Assembly (NCBI RefSeq): GCF_019599265.1
Contig: NZ_JAHZTC010000017.1
Coordinates: 49,229 to 113,228, forward strand
Length of the DNA: 64,000 nt
Reading direction: 5' to 3'
Source of the DNA: Pontibacter sp. HSC-14F20
GTDB lineage: Bacteria; Bacteroidota; Bacteroidia; Cytophagales; Hymenobacteraceae
Below, piece after piece: positions 42,532-51,947 of this stretch. Every line of letters begins with the position of its first letter. The first letter of the stretch is position 1. The position numbers and the translations under genes are program-made. The notes beneath the pieces were generated by a model, which was not told where the DNA came from, did no database searches, and saw nothing but the letters and a program-made list of their open reading frames with translations.

Positions 42532-43128
42532 ATGAAAAGGATCATAGCCGCTACATGGCTCTTAGTTATTGCATTTTTCTCTGTTTCATGCGACGAACAG
42601 AATGATGAGAGCACCACGATCATACCGAGAGTGGAGGCTACAATGGAAAGGTCTTTTAATTATATCGAGTCTGCAGAACAGGAAAAAGCAGTCTATAGCC
42701 TTAGCTTACGGGAAATGGTACTTTCTTCTGATGAAGATAAACTACAGATAAACTTTGCGCCCTCCCGCCCTGCTGGAAATGATGCGTTGGTATTCAGTAT
42801 TAAGCAAAGCGAATTGTTTAATGGCTTTATCGGCACATACCCGATCAGATCTCTTTCGAATAACAAAAGAGGCCGCGCTGATATTACCTACTACCACTAC
42901 TACAACAAAACGAGCAAAAGCGCTTTGTTCAGCAGTGGCAACCGCATGGAAGGTCAGATTGAAATCAAAGCTTACGATAGCACGACCGGCCTGGCAAGCG
43001 GTAGTTTTGAAGTAACGATCAGCAATGTCACAGATCCTACTTCTTACGAAGACAATCCTGCTAAACCTCGTAAGTGTAACATCACACTGAGAGGTAATTT
43101 CAATAACCTGAAACTGATAAACGCTTAA
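42532..43128 (+). CDS. Hypothetical lipoprotein
   Basis: A 198-residue exported protein with a lipoprotein signal peptide (LLVIAFFSVSC, Cys20). The mature part has beta-rich sequences such as KAVYSLSLREMVLSS and GQIEIKAYDSTTGLASGSFEVTISNV, reminiscent of the C-terminal strands of DUF-type lipoproteins that cover small-molecule-binding domains in Bacteroidota, but no family was recognised. A TACCTTTA -7-like box lies about 16 bases upstream with TTG 21 bases before it. Followed by a bidirectional terminator shared with hisI. Confidence 0.65.
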   Translation: MKRIIAATWLLVIAFFSVSCDEQNDESTTIIPRVEATMERSFNYIESAEQEKAVYSLSLREMVLSSDEDKLQINFAPSRPAGNDALVFSIKQSELFNGFIGTYPIRSLSNNKRGRADITYYHYYNKTSKSALFSSGNRMEGQIEIKAYDSTTGLASGSFEVTISNVTDPTSYEDNPAKPRKCNITLRGNFNNLKLINA

Positions 43129-43151
43129 TCTAATCAAGTTAAAGATAAGGT

Positions 43152-43181
43152 AAAAGCCAGTCGCCCACGCGACTGGCTTTT
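43152..43181. terminator. Bidirectional terminator between the lipoprotein gene and hisI
   Basis: AAAAGCCAGTCGC (43152-43164) and GCGACTGGCTTTT (43169-43181) form a perfect 13-bp stem with a CCAC loop. It ends both the plus-strand lipoprotein gene and the minus-strand his operon, overlapping the hisI stop codon. Confidence 0.88.
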
Positions 43182-43785
43182 ATTTTTTATGGCGTTCCTG
43201 CAACACAGCCACAACATCAGCAAGTTCAAGGCCTGTAGCCGCCAACAGCACGAGCAGGTGGTATAACAAATCGGCCGCTTCGCCTTTCATAGTATCCAGT
43301 TTACCGGCCACAGCATCGATTACGGTTTCCACAGCCTCCTCGCCTACTTTTTGGGCAATCTTGTTCACGCCCTTATCAAACAGGAAATTGGTATAGGACG
43401 CTTCCGTCGGGTTCGCCTTACGGTGCTGTATGACCTCCTCGAGCCGGGCAATGAACTGGATAGCCGCCATGCGTTTAGCAGATGCATCTTCCCCAAAACA
43501 ACTGGTATCACCGGTATGGCAGGTAGGTCCGTTGGGTTTCACTTTGATTAAAAGCGAGTCATTGTCGCAATCTTCAGTGATATTTACCACTGTTAAGGTA
43601 TGGCCCGAGGTTTCGCCTTTGGTCCAGAGGCGGTTTTTAGAGCGGGAGAAAAACGTCACCAGCCCCTCTTTGTGTGTTTTATAAAATGCCTCCTGGTTCA
43701 TGTAGCCTAGCATCAGCACCTGACTCGACTCAGCATCCTGTATTACGGCAGGTATAAGCCCGCCCATTTTATCGAAATCCAACAT
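43180..43785 (-). CDS. hisIE: Bifunctional phosphoribosyl-AMP cyclohydrolase/phosphoribosyl-ATP pyrophosphatase
   Basis: A 201-residue fusion performing histidine steps 2 and 3. HisI part (1-110): MLGYMNQEAFYKT, FFSRSKNRLWTKGETSGH, DCDNDSLLIKVKPNGPTCH with the zinc Cys. HisE part (110-201): LEEVIQHRKANPTEASYTN, GVNKIAQKVGEEAVETVID and GEAADLLYHLLVLLA. Last gene of the hisHAFIE unit. The 120-bp gap to hisF holds three short repeats. Confidence 0.96.
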   Translation of the reverse strand: MLDFDKMGGLIPAVIQDAESSQVLMLGYMNQEAFYKTHKEGLVTFFSRSKNRLWTKGETSGHTLTVVNITEDCDNDSLLIKVKPNGPTCHTGDTSCFGEDASAKRMAAIQFIARLEEVIQHRKANPTEASYTNFLFDKGVNKIAQKVGEEAVETVIDAVAGKLDTMKGEAADLLYHLLVLLAATGLELADVVAVLQERHKK

Positions 43786-43799
43786 AGAGAAAGTTTAAG

Positions 43800-43904
43800 A
43801 TTGTTAAATTGTTGATGGTTAAATTATTGTTTGGTGCACGATTCGTACAGGTCGCGACCTGCTCCTACAAAGGTTCTTTTAACCATTCACTCATCCACTC
43901 AATT
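43800..43904. repeat. Composite intergenic repeats in the hisF-hisI spacer
   Basis: Three elements lie in sequence: ATTGTTAAATTGTTGAT (43800-43816), identical to 11720-11736 in the arg operon; the perfect palindrome CAGGTCGCGACCTG (43848-43861); and an inverted copy of the AATGAGTG repeat (43884-43904). The spacer appears to be assembled from dispersed repeat pieces. Confidence 0.55.
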
Positions 43905-43905
43905 G

Positions 43906-44664
43906 TTAGCACCTCACCGCTATACCTTCGCCTTTAAGAAACCGCTTCAGATCAGGTATATCCAGTTCACGGAAGTGGAAGAGACTGGCGGCGAGGGCAG
44001 CATCTGCATGGGCTATCTGGAATGCGTCAGCGAAATGCTGCATGGTGCCGGCACCACCTGAGGCGATAACAGGGACGGAAACAGCTTCTGAAACGGCCTT
44101 GGTGATGTCGAGCGCAAAACCTGCTTTGGTGCCGTCGTTGTTCATGCTGGTGAGTAAAATTTCTCCGGCACCGAGTTCCACCACTTTTCTGGCCCAATCA
44201 ACGGTGGCATGTTCGGTTTCTACGGTTCCGGCGCGGGCGTATACCTTCCAACCTGTGGCTTCGGTATACTTGGTGTCAATGGCCAGGGTTACGCACTGAC
44301 TGCCAAAGCGGCACGCCAAATCCTCCACTAGTTGCGGGTTGCGTATGGCAGTGGAGTTAACCGACACTTTATCGGCACCCGCCATTAAGAGCACCTCCAC
44401 ATCGGCCACGGCACTGATGCCGCCACCAACCGTGAAAGGTATATCGATGTGGCGGGCAATATCGCGCACAAGCTCTGCAAAGGTCTTGCGCTCTTCGTTG
44501 GTGGCGGTGATGTCCAGAAACACCAGTTCGTCTGCACCCTGTTCTGCATACCACTTGGCCAGCTCCACCGGATCGCCGGCATCGCGGATGTTCTCAAAGC
44601 GGACACCTTTTACGGTGCGACCGTTCTTGATGTCCAGACAAGGTATAATGCGTTTGGTTAACAT
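43906..44664 (-). CDS. hisF: Imidazole glycerol phosphate synthase cyclase subunit
   Basis: A 252-residue beta-barrel enzyme that cyclises PRFAR with ammonia supplied by HisH, giving IGP and AICAR. Marks: [35 protein letters not shown] (catalytic Asp), [49 protein letters not shown] and [13 protein letters not shown]. Overlaps hisA by 7 bases. Length is typical. Confidence 0.97.
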   Translation of the reverse strand: MLTKRIIPCLDIKNGRTVKGVRFENIRDAGDPVELAKWYAEQGADELVFLDITATNEERKTFAELVRDIARHIDIPFTVGGGISAVADVEVLLMAGADKVSVNSTAIRNPQLVEDLACRFGSQCVTLAIDTKYTEATGWKVYARAGTVETEHATVDWARKVVELGAGEILLTSMNNDGTKAGFALDITKAVSEAVSVPVIASGGAGTMQHFADAFQIAHADAALAASLFHFRELDIPDLKRFLKGEGIAVRC

Positions 44665-45380
44665 AAAAATCGCGCTAAGTCCTTTAATGTGATTGTTCCT
44701 TCGTAAATCGCTTTCCCAATGATGGCGCCCATTACGCCAATTTCCTGCAGTTCCTCCAGATCCTGTACCGTTGTCACACCGCCGCTGGCAATTACCTGGG
44801 CATCGGGCAAGGTGAGTTTCAGGTGACGGTAGGTGTTGGTGGATGGTCCCTGCAGTTTGCCGTCTTTGCTCACGTCGGTGCAGATGAACAGTTTAGCTCC
44901 GGTTTTCAGGTAGCCTGACATAAAATCCTGTAGCGGGTATTTGCTTTCTTCGGTCCAGGCGCTGATGGCGATGTTGGTGCCTTTAAAATCCGCTCCGATG
45001 ATGATCTTGTCAGCCCCATACTGCAAGAGCCAGTTTTTTACCTTCTCCGGCTCACGCACCGCTATGCTGCCGGCCGTAATCTGCGCAGCACCCGCCTCAA
45101 AAGCCTGTTTCACCGCCTCGTCTGACTGCAAGCCACCACCAAAGTCTATAACAAGGCTGGTGTTTGCAGCAATACTTTCCAAAACAGACAAGTTTACCGG
45201 TTTACGGGCGCGGGCACCATCGAGGTCCACCAGGTGCAGGCGCTTGATGCCGTTTGCCTCAAAGCGCTTGGCCACTTCCAAAGGGTTGCTGTCGTAGGTG
45301 GTTTGCTGGGCGAAGTCACCCTCGGTGAGGCGCACGCATTGACCACCGATCAGGTCAATGGCAGGTATAATCTCCATCAT
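44658..45380 (-). CDS. hisA: ProFAR isomerase
   Basis: A 240-residue TIM-barrel isomerase converting 5'-ProFAR to PRFAR. Seen: [85 protein letters not shown] and [16 protein letters not shown]. Related to HisF by sequence; start overlaps the hisH stop by 4 bases (ATGA). Confidence 0.97.
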   Translation of the reverse strand: MMEIIPAIDLIGGQCVRLTEGDFAQQTTYDSNPLEVAKRFEANGIKRLHLVDLDGARARKPVNLSVLESIAANTSLVIDFGGGLQSDEAVKQAFEAGAAQITAGSIAVREPEKVKNWLLQYGADKIIIGADFKGTNIAISAWTEESKYPLQDFMSGYLKTGAKLFICTDVSKDGKLQGPSTNTYRHLKLTLPDAQVIASGGVTTVQDLEELQEIGVMGAIIGKAIYEGTITLKDLARFLC

Positions 45381-45958
45381 AAGGCAAGGAAGTTTTTGAT
45401 GATCTGTGAACCGGCAGGACCGCTTTTTTCAGGGTGAAACTGCGCAGCATAGAAGTTTTTATATTGTAAGGCAGCCGAGAAGGGCTCCGGATATGAGGTT
45501 TGTGCAATGGTATACGCACTCAACGGTACATAAAAGCTGTGTACATAGTAAGCGTATTCCCCTTCGGCTATACCTGCAAACAAAGGTGATTGCAGTTTCT
45601 CCAGTTGGTTCCAGCCCATATGCGGCACTTTCAGGTCTGTTTGAAATCGTTTGACAGGCAAAGGGATGATGCCCAACATGCCCGTATCGCCCTCTTCGGA
45701 ATGCTCGCAGAGCAACTGCATACCTAAACACACCCCGAAAAAGGGCTGCTCGAGCGTTGGCAGTAACTTATCCAGATTGCGGGCCCGCAATTGCGCCATG
45801 GCAGATGAAGCCTCTCCCACTCCCGGAAAGATCACTTTATCTGCCGCCTTAATCGTTTCAAAATCAGAGCTCAGCGTAGCCTGCACCCCCAGCCGCTCCA
45901 GTGCAAACAGCACCGACTGCACATTACCAGCTTTGTAATCAACTATAACGAGGTTCAT
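45377..45958 (-). CDS. hisH: Imidazole glycerol phosphate synthase glutaminase subunit
   Basis: A 193-residue class I glutamine amidotransferase feeding ammonia to HisF. Nucleophile Cys in GVCLGMQLL; His/Glu of the triad in AQFHPEKSG; the oxyanion loop VIFPGVGEASSAM is typical. Translationally coupled to hisA (ATGA overlap). It is separated from an upstream membrane-protein gene of unknown function by about 97 bases, in a unit headed by a His leader peptide. Confidence 0.96.
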   Translation of the reverse strand: MNLVIVDYKAGNVQSVLFALERLGVQATLSSDFETIKAADKVIFPGVGEASSAMAQLRARNLDKLLPTLEQPFFGVCLGMQLLCEHSEEGDTGMLGIIPLPVKRFQTDLKVPHMGWNQLEKLQSPLFAGIAEGEYAYYVHSFYVPLSAYTIAQTSYPEPFSAALQYKNFYAAQFHPEKSGPAGSQIIKNFLAL

Positions 45959-46055
45959 TTATTTAATTAAGACTTAAGAATCACAAATAATGATTGAAGC
46001 AAAGCCTCAAATCAATTCAACTAATTATACCTTTCGCTGAAACAAGCTTAAGTAC

Positions 46056-46418
46056 CTATTTTCTTGTGCTTATTGCGATGAATAAAAAGCACGCTACACT
46101 CGTTGCGTAATATATCAGCGCAAAAGTCATATCCTCCTTTTCATCACTTCTAGTATACCTGTTAACAATCTGATTGCTCCTTTTATGTGCAGTATAGGTA
46201 TAGAGTCCAGCTAATAACATTGTACTGGGGAACACAAACCTCTCTCCATCTGAAATATCATACCCCATACGATCCAAAACCTCTACTGCACACAGGTAAA
46301 TTGTGAAAAGATTAAGGCTTAAAAAAGCACTGACAGATCCCAAAGCCCTGGTATAGCCTGTCGGTTTATTTTTGAGAGATCGTTTTGTCAACTCAAAGAA
46401 TAAATAATCTAAAAACAT
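46056..46418 (-). CDS. Small three-helix membrane protein inside the hisH transcription unit
   Basis: A 120-residue protein of unknown family. Three hydrophobic segments: ALGSVSAFLSLNLFTIYLCA, FPSTMLLAGLYTYTA and FALIYYATSVACFLFIAI, with a charged cytosol-facing-like KRSNQIVNRYTRSDEKE loop. It starts 16 bases after the leader terminator and before hisH, so histidine-responsive attenuation should also control it. It carries copies of the AGGTATA motif nearby, so it is probably resident rather than a recent insertion. No role in histidine metabolism can be assigned. Confidence 0.65.
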   Translation of the reverse strand: MFLDYLFFELTKRSLKNKPTGYTRALGSVSAFLSLNLFTIYLCAVEVLDRMGYDISDGERFVFPSTMLLAGLYTYTAHKRSNQIVNRYTRSDEKEDMTFALIYYATSVACFLFIAISTRK

Positions 46419-46433
46419 ATCTCTGGTACAAAC

Positions 46434-46468
46434 AAAAAAAGCCTGACTCTGTTCGGAGTCAGGCTTTT
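46434..46468 (-). terminator. Attenuator terminator of the hisH unit
   Basis: GCCTGACTC (46441-46449) and GAGTCAGGC (46456-46464) pair in a 9-bp stem extended by A/T runs, with seven T at the end on the minus strand. The stem lies between the leader ORF stop and the 46418 gene. TTCGGAG of its apical part is complementary to CTCCGAA (46515-46521) inside the leader, giving a competing antiterminator. Confidence 0.88.
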
Positions 46469-46494
46469 GGAAAGTCTATTTTAGTATTACTAAA

Positions 46495-46572
46495 TCAAAT
46501 CCATAGGCTAGCGGCTCCGAAACTTTTGTTTCGTGCATGATGATGGTGCAGATGTGCCAGTGTGCCTTTCAT
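46495..46572 (-). CDS. Histidine leader peptide of the hisH unit
   Basis: A 25-residue frame, ATG at 46572, TGA at 46495. It begins MKGTLAHLHHHHARNK: five histidines among residues 7-12 (CAT CTG CAC CAT CAT CAT on the minus strand). A shortage of charged His-tRNA would stall the ribosome here, leave the later leader RNA free to pair with the terminator's first arm, and let transcription pass. The frame is too short to be a normal gene, and the His run has no other likely meaning at this position. Confidence 0.88.
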   Translation of the reverse strand: MKGTLAHLHHHHARNKSFGAASLWI

Positions 46573-46577
46573 TGCTA

Positions 46578-46585
46578 CAAATATA
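46578..46585 (-). promoter_or_regulatory. -7 element of the hisH-unit promoter
   Basis: TATATTTG on the minus strand matches TAnnTTTG exactly. It ends 5 bases before the leader ATG, so the transcript would be nearly leaderless. No matching -33 TTTG was found at 19-21 bases. Confidence 0.6.
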
Positions 46586-46671
46586 GGGTACGACCAACGT
46601 AATACCATACCTATACCTGATTCTTTTTTCCTGCCAGGCTCAATTACCTTTTCAGAATGTCAGGTTTTGGG

Positions 46672-46679
46672 TATTTTTG
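46672..46679 (+). promoter_or_regulatory. -7 element of the S9 peptidase gene
   Basis: TATTTTTG matches TAnnTTTG 4 bases before the peptidase ATG. TTTT 19 bases further upstream (46649-46652) is close to the -33 TTTG. It also implies a very short 5' untranslated region. Confidence 0.5.
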
Positions 46680-46683
46680 AAGT

Positions 46684-48723
46684 ATGAAAAAGATAATGAT
46701 ACTGGCTGGTGTGTTTGCCGTGACAATGGCGCAGGCACAACAGCGCATGACCCCGGAACTACTCTGGAAGCTGGGTAGGGTTTCTGCAGAAACCATAACC
46801 CCCGACGGTAAATCCGTGATTTATGGCGTCAGCTACCCCAATGTGGAGGAAAACAACAGTGAGCGTAACCTCTATGCTATACCTGTTACGGGCGGACAAC
46901 CAACGCAGCTGACATCGACCAAGGGCGGCGAAAGTGTCGTGCATATCGATAAGGTTAACGGCAGCATCGTATACCTGCACAAAGGCCAGTTGTGGCAGTT
47001 ATCGGGTGGCAAAGGCGAGCCAATACAACTGACCAACGTGGAAGGTGGCCTGAGCAACGTGCGCTTCTCACCGGACGGAAAACATCTGCTCTTCTCCCGT
47101 GAAGTCGAAATGAAAAAAATGCACAGTACCGATATCTACCCGGAGCTAAAGAAATCGGATGCCTATGTATACGACGACCTGAACTACCGCCACTGGGATA
47201 CCTGGGAAGACGGTAAGTTTCAGCACATCTTCTTCGCCAGTTATAATAATGGGCAGTTAGGTACACCGGTTGACCTGATGAAAGGTGAGCCATTTGATGC
47301 ACCGCAGATGCCTTTCGGGGGCAAGGAAGACGTGATCTGGAGTCCGGACAGCAAGGCCATTCTTTACGTAAGCAAGAAAAAGTTCGGTAAAGCGTATGCC
47401 GTAAGCACCAACACCGACATCTACCGCTACGACATTGCCAGTGGTAAAACAACTAATCTCACCGAGAATAACCTGGGCTACGACACCCACCCTATCTACA
47501 GCGCCGACGGCTCTAAACTGGCCTGGCTGGCCATGGACGAAGACGGCAACGAAGCCGATCAGAACGAGTTGATCGTTATGGACATCAAATCCGGCAAAAA
47601 GTACAACCTGACCAAGGACTGGGACGAAACGATCAACGGATTTGAGTGGAGCAACGATGGCAGCAGGATCTGGTTTGTGGCCCCAACCAAAGGTACGATC
47701 CAGGTATACGAGATCGCACTAACTAAGAACCTTAACAAGTTCACAACTAAAGGTATACGCCAGGTAACCAAAGGGCAGTTCGATGTGAACGGCATCGTGG
47801 GCCAGGGTGGAAACAACCTGATCGTGACGCGCAACGACATGAACCGCGGGACGGAACTATACCGTCTGGAAACCAAGTCAGGGAAGCTGACGCAGCTGAC
47901 CACAGTGAATGACGAGGTATACGGCAAGCTGGCGAAGAGTAAAGTGGAGCCACGCACGACAAAAGCCAGTGATGGCAAGGACCTCTTTTCATGGGTAGTG
48001 TATCCACCGGACTTCGATCCGAACAAGAAATACCCAACGCTACTTTATTGCCAGGGCGGTCCGCAGTCGGCTCTGACACAGTTTTACTCTTACCGCTGGA
48101 ATCTGCAGCTGATCGCGGCGCAGGGTTACATCGTGGTGGCACCAAACCGTCGCGGTATGCCGGGCCATGGGGATGAGTGGAACCGACAGATCAGCGGCGA
48201 CTGGGGCGGGCAACCTATCCGAGACTACCTGTCTGCTATCGATGATGTGGCCAAAGAATCTTATGTAGACAAAGACCGATTGGGTGCAATTGGTGCGAGT
48301 TATGGCGGCTACTCGGTGTTTATGCTGGCTGGTTTACACGAAGGCCGTTTCAAAACTTTCATCGCCCACGATGGTTTGTTTGACATGCGCAGCTGGTATG
48401 GAACAACCGAGGAGATGTTCTTCGCCAATAACGAACTGAAAGGCCCTTATTGGGAGACCAAATCACCGCAAAGTTACAAGGAGTACAACCCGATCGAGTT
48501 AGCCAACAAATGGGATACGCCTATTTTGATCGTGCAGGGCGGTCAGGACTTCCGTGTAGGTATAGAGCAAGGTCTGCAGGCTTTCCAGCTAGCGCAACTC
48601 AAAGGCATCAAGAGCCGCTTGCTATACCTGCCAGACGAAAATCACTGGGTACTGCAGCCGCAGAATGCCATGGTATGGCAGCGTGAATTCTTCAAGTGGT
48701 TAGATGAAACTCTGGATAAATAA
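46684..48723 (+). CDS. Exported S9 prolyl-oligopeptidase-family peptidase (DPP5-like)
   Basis: A 679-residue secreted or periplasmic serine peptidase. Signal peptide 1-18 (AVTMAQAQQ). An N-terminal beta-propeller region (about 30-420) has WD-like repeats such as VRFSPDGKHLLFSR and VIWSPDSKAILYVS. The C-terminal alpha/beta hydrolase holds Ser539 in GASYGGYS, Asp622 in VQGGQDFRVG and His654 in DENHWVL. The nearest functional group is the dipeptidyl peptidase 5/acylaminoacyl peptidase type that takes up oligopeptides. Divergent from the His leader. Confidence 0.92.
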   Translation: MKKIMILAGVFAVTMAQAQQRMTPELLWKLGRVSAETITPDGKSVIYGVSYPNVEENNSERNLYAIPVTGGQPTQLTSTKGGESVVHIDKVNGSIVYLHKGQLWQLSGGKGEPIQLTNVEGGLSNVRFSPDGKHLLFSREVEMKKMHSTDIYPELKKSDAYVYDDLNYRHWDTWEDGKFQHIFFASYNNGQLGTPVDLMKGEPFDAPQMPFGGKEDVIWSPDSKAILYVSKKKFGKAYAVSTNTDIYRYDIASGKTTNLTENNLGYDTHPIYSADGSKLAWLAMDEDGNEADQNELIVMDIKSGKKYNLTKDWDETINGFEWSNDGSRIWFVAPTKGTIQVYEIALTKNLNKFTTKGIRQVTKGQFDVNGIVGQGGNNLIVTRNDMNRGTELYRLETKSGKLTQLTTVNDEVYGKLAKSKVEPRTTKASDGKDLFSWVVYPPDFDPNKKYPTLLYCQGGPQSALTQFYSYRWNLQLIAAQGYIVVAPNRRGMPGHGDEWNRQISGDWGGQPIRDYLSAIDDVAKESYVDKDRLGAIGASYGGYSVFMLAGLHEGRFKTFIAHDGLFDMRSWYGTTEEMFFANNELKGPYWETKSPQSYKEYNPIELANKWDTPILIVQGGQDFRVGIEQGLQAFQLAQLKGIKSRLLYLPDENHWVLQPQNAMVWQREFFKWLDETLDK

Positions 48724-48731
48724 GCAAACTA

Positions 48732-48773
48732 AAACAGAAAGCCCGGTACCATTCAGTACCGGGCTTTCTGTTT
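48732..48773. terminator. Terminator after the S9 peptidase gene
   Basis: AAACAGAAAGCCCGGTAC (48732-48749) and GTACCGGGCTTTCTGTTT (48756-48773) form a perfect 18-bp stem with a 6-base loop. It may also end the convergent trp operon, 187 bases on; no other hairpin is visible there. Confidence 0.88.
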
Positions 48774-48959
48774 CTTTAGAATCTCTTCTATTGACAAACT
48801 ATTAGGTAGAACCCTTTTTCTTTCTTGTGGACATATAGCAGAAGCCTAAGCTACTTAGAAACAAGATTTTTAACAGAATGACAAACGTCAAGTTTCAATT
48901 TCAGACAAAGCGTATCAACTCAATGTATAATCAAAAGCTATGATCAACGGATAACGAAT

Positions 48960-49970
48960 CTAAAAGCTCTCCCGCAACTTATACGCCTGCCGCATGCGCT
49001 TAATCAGGCACTCTGATTCCTGAAAATTAACCGTCTGTTGTCCGTCCGAGAAAGCCTCTTCCGGCTTCTGATGCGTTTCGTATATCACGCCGTCGGCTCC
49101 TGCCATTACAGCGGCCAAAGACATCGGCTCCACATGGTCGCGCAGACCAATGCCGTGTGATGGGTCCACAATTACAGGCAGGTGGGTTTTGGCTTTAAGC
49201 ACCGGCACAGCGTTCAGGTCGAGCACGTTTCGGTAGGAGTTTTCGTAAGAGCGTATACCGCGCTCGCACAGCATAATCTTTTCATTGCCGTTCGAGAAGA
49301 TGTACTCAGCAGCTTGCAGCAATTCTTCTATCGTTCCAGAAATGCCCCGCTTCAGTAACACGGGCTTTTGCGCCTCGCCCAGTGAATCTAGCAAATTGAA
49401 ATTCTGACTGTTACGGGCTCCTACCTGAAACACATCCACAAAGTCCACCATGTCTTCAATCTGCGACACTTGCATCACCTCAGTGATGATTTTGATGCCG
49501 TTTTCGCTGCAAAGCTGGGAAAACATGCGCAAGCCTTCCAGCCCCATACCTCTGAAAGCATAAGGCGAACTGCGCGGCTTGAACACACCGCCCCGCATGA
49601 TCTTCACGTTATTGGCTTTCAGGTGCTCCACTACCAACTCGATCTGCCGCTCACTTTCGATGGAGCAGGGACCAGCCATGATACTGAAATTGCCTTCTCC
49701 GATCACCACGCCATCACCTAAGTCGATTAACGTAGGATTAACGCGCCACTTGCGGGAGATCAGTTTGTACTCGTCTGAGACGCGGTGAATATCCGCTACG
49801 CCCGGCAGCTGCCCCAGCGTACGGATGTCAAAATCTTTCTTGCCTATACCGACTATGTAGTGCGCTTCCTGTGTTTTTACTTCGCTGGCTTTAAAGCCTA
49901 TACCTTTCACTTCCTGCAGTATATCTTCCAGTAGTTTGGCAGGTATACCTTGCTGCAATTGTATGATCAT
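48960..49970 (-). CDS. aroF: 3-deoxy-7-phosphoheptulonate synthase with regulatory N-domain
   Basis: A 336-residue DAHP synthase of the Ibeta type making the first shikimate precursor. Residues 1-65 form a small ferredoxin-like regulatory domain (VKGIGFKASEVKTQEAHYIVG); the barrel follows with IMAGPCSIESERQIELV, FKPRSSPYAFRGMG, ILKRGIS-type VLLKRGISGTIEE and LPVIVDPSHGIGLRDHV. The gene symbol is by position; homologues are named aroF, aroG or aroA. Its ATG overlaps the trpA stop, so it is regulated with trp and raises flux to chorismate. Confidence 0.93.
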   Translation of the reverse strand: MIIQLQQGIPAKLLEDILQEVKGIGFKASEVKTQEAHYIVGIGKKDFDIRTLGQLPGVADIHRVSDEYKLISRKWRVNPTLIDLGDGVVIGEGNFSIMAGPCSIESERQIELVVEHLKANNVKIMRGGVFKPRSSPYAFRGMGLEGLRMFSQLCSENGIKIITEVMQVSQIEDMVDFVDVFQVGARNSQNFNLLDSLGEAQKPVLLKRGISGTIEELLQAAEYIFSNGNEKIMLCERGIRSYENSYRNVLDLNAVPVLKAKTHLPVIVDPSHGIGLRDHVEPMSLAAVMAGADGVIYETHQKPEEAFSDGQQTVNFQESECLIKRMRQAYKLRESF

Positions 49971-50755
49971 GCTGTTTCTTTGTGTCTGATGCTCTGAATA
50001 AATGTGCTGATGTTTTCGCTGAGACTTTCCTCTTTAGCTATGGCCTTAATAAAAGCACTACCGATAATGGCACCGCTGGCGTGATGGCAAGCCTGCTCAA
50101 AAGTTTCTTGGTTATGAATGCCAAATCCGATGACGCCTGGGTTGCGTAAGCCCATTTCTTTCACCCGCTCAAAGTAAGTGGTGTTTACCACCGACTGTCC
50201 CGTCGTGCTGCCTGTTACCGAAGCCGACGACACCATATAAATAAAACCATTAGTGTGGGTGTCGATTTCACGGATGCGTTGCTCCGGCGTCTGCGGCGTG
50301 ATCAGGAAAATGTTACTGAGTTTATATCTTTCGAATACCTCCTTGTACTCCCGCACATAGTCCGAAAGTGGCAGGTCCGGCAAAATCAAACCGTCTATAC
50401 CTAGTTCGCTGGCCTTCTGCAGAAAGCGTTCCACACCATACTGCATCACCGGGTTCAGGTAGCCCATCAGCACCAGCGGTATCTGGGTATGCTGACGGAT
50501 ATCCTGCAGTTGCGCAAATAACGTAGGAATGGTCATGCCGTTTCGGATCGCGACTTCAGAGCTCTGCTGTATGGTCGGGCCGTCAGCCAGCGGGTCAGAG
50601 AAAGGCATTCCGATTTCGATCAGGTCTACCCCATTTTTCTCCAGTTCGAGTATGATCGGTACCGTATCCTCTAAATTCGGAAAACCGGCCGTGAAATAAA
50701 CTGAGAGTAAGCCCTGCGGCTTTTGGGCGAATAGTTGCTGAATTCTATTTATCAT
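49967..50755 (-). CDS. trpA: Tryptophan synthase alpha subunit
   Basis: A 262-residue TIM-barrel that cleaves indole-3-glycerol phosphate. Motifs: [20 protein letters not shown] (catalytic Glu and Asp), [36 protein letters not shown] and [12 protein letters not shown]. Starts within the end of trpB (11-base overlap) and shares its stop with aroF. Typical length. Confidence 0.97.
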   Translation of the reverse strand: MINRIQQLFAQKPQGLLSVYFTAGFPNLEDTVPIILELEKNGVDLIEIGMPFSDPLADGPTIQQSSEVAIRNGMTIPTLFAQLQDIRQHTQIPLVLMGYLNPVMQYGVERFLQKASELGIDGLILPDLPLSDYVREYKEVFERYKLSNIFLITPQTPEQRIREIDTHTNGFIYMVSSASVTGSTTGQSVVNTTYFERVKEMGLRNPGVIGFGIHNQETFEQACHHASGAIIGSAFIKAIAKEESLSENISTFIQSIRHKETA

Positions 50756-51935
50756 CGAAGTTGAATCTGTCTAAGTAAGTTGCCAAATCTTTATCACCGC
50801 GCCCGGAAAGGTTTAGTACCACCACTTCATCCGGCTTCGCTCCCAGCCGACTAATGACAGCCAATGCATGTGCTGTTTCCAGCGCAGGTATAATACCTTC
50901 AAGTCGGGTCAGTTCCAGCACCGCCTGCAGCGCTTCCTCATCGGTAATACTCTCAAAAATCGCACGGCCCGATTGGTGTAGATGTGCATGCAGCGGCCCC
51001 ACACCCGGATAGTCAAGGCCTGCGGAAATAGAATAAGGCTCTGTCACTTGTCCGTCTTCAGTCTGCATCAGCAAGGTGCGACTGCCGTGGATGATGCCCT
51101 CTTTTCCCAGCACTGAAGTAGCGGCAGATTCACCGGAGTCTATACCTAAGCCGGCGGCTTCCACCGCAACCAGCTTTACTTCGGGCGTGTCAAGGTAGTG
51201 GTAAAAAGCGCCAGCCGCGTTGCTGCCGCCGCCCACACAGGCCACGATATAATCCGGGTCCTCACTGCCGGTCTTCTCCAGCAACTGCGCTTTTATTTCC
51301 TCTGAAATCACTGCCTGAAAGCGCGCTACCATGTCCGGGTATGGGTGCGGCCCCACCACAGATCCGATGATATAATAAGTGTTTCCCGGGTTGTTGATCC
51401 AGTCACGGATAGCTTCGTTGGTCGCGTCTTTGAGGGTACGGCTACCGCTGGTGGCGGGCACTACGGTTGCACCTAACATTTTCATTCTGGCCACATTAGG
51501 GGCCTGACGTTCAATGTCTACTTCACCCATATACACGATGCACTCCAGGTTCATCAGCGCACAAACCGTAGCGGTAGCCACGCCATGCTGACCAGCCCCC
51601 GTCTCCGCTATGATGCGGGTCTTACCTAGTCGCTTGGCCAGCAGGATCTGCCCAATGGTATTGTTGATCTTGTGCGCCCCAGTATGGTTCAGATCCTCCC
51701 GTTTGAGATAGATATTGGTGTTATATTTTTCTGAAAGGCGCTTGGCAAAGTAGAGTGGTGTCGGGCGACCCACATAGTCCCGCAGCAAACTCTGCATTTC
51801 CTCCTGAAAATCCGGCTCCGCCATGATAGTCAGGTAATTCTGCCGCAGTTCCTCCACATTAGCGTATAGCATTTCGGGAACATAAGCCCCGCCAAACCTA
51901 CCGTAAAAACCGTTATCGTCTACTGAGTAATTCAT
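50745..51935 (-). CDS. trpB: Tryptophan synthase beta subunit
   Basis: A 396-residue PLP enzyme condensing indole and serine. Start at 51935 ([20 protein letters not shown]); an in-frame start 18 codons upstream would lie in the repeat-containing spacer. PLP lysine in [60 protein letters not shown]. Overlaps trpA. The trpF gap before it holds a dispersed repeat. Confidence 0.97.
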   Translation of the reverse strand: MNYSVDDNGFYGRFGGAYVPEMLYANVEELRQNYLTIMAEPDFQEEMQSLLRDYVGRPTPLYFAKRLSEKYNTNIYLKREDLNHTGAHKINNTIGQILLAKRLGKTRIIAETGAGQHGVATATVCALMNLECIVYMGEVDIERQAPNVARMKMLGATVVPATSGSRTLKDATNEAIRDWINNPGNTYYIIGSVVGPHPYPDMVARFQAVISEEIKAQLLEKTGSEDPDYIVACVGGGSNAAGAFYHYLDTPEVKLVAVEAAGLGIDSGESAATSVLGKEGIIHGSRTLLMQTEDGQVTEPYSISAGLDYPGVGPLHAHLHQSGRAIFESITDEEALQAVLELTRLEGIIPALETAHALAVISRLGAKPDEVVVLNLSGRGDKDLATYLDRFNFDDK

Positions 51936-51947
51936 GTTTTTATATTT

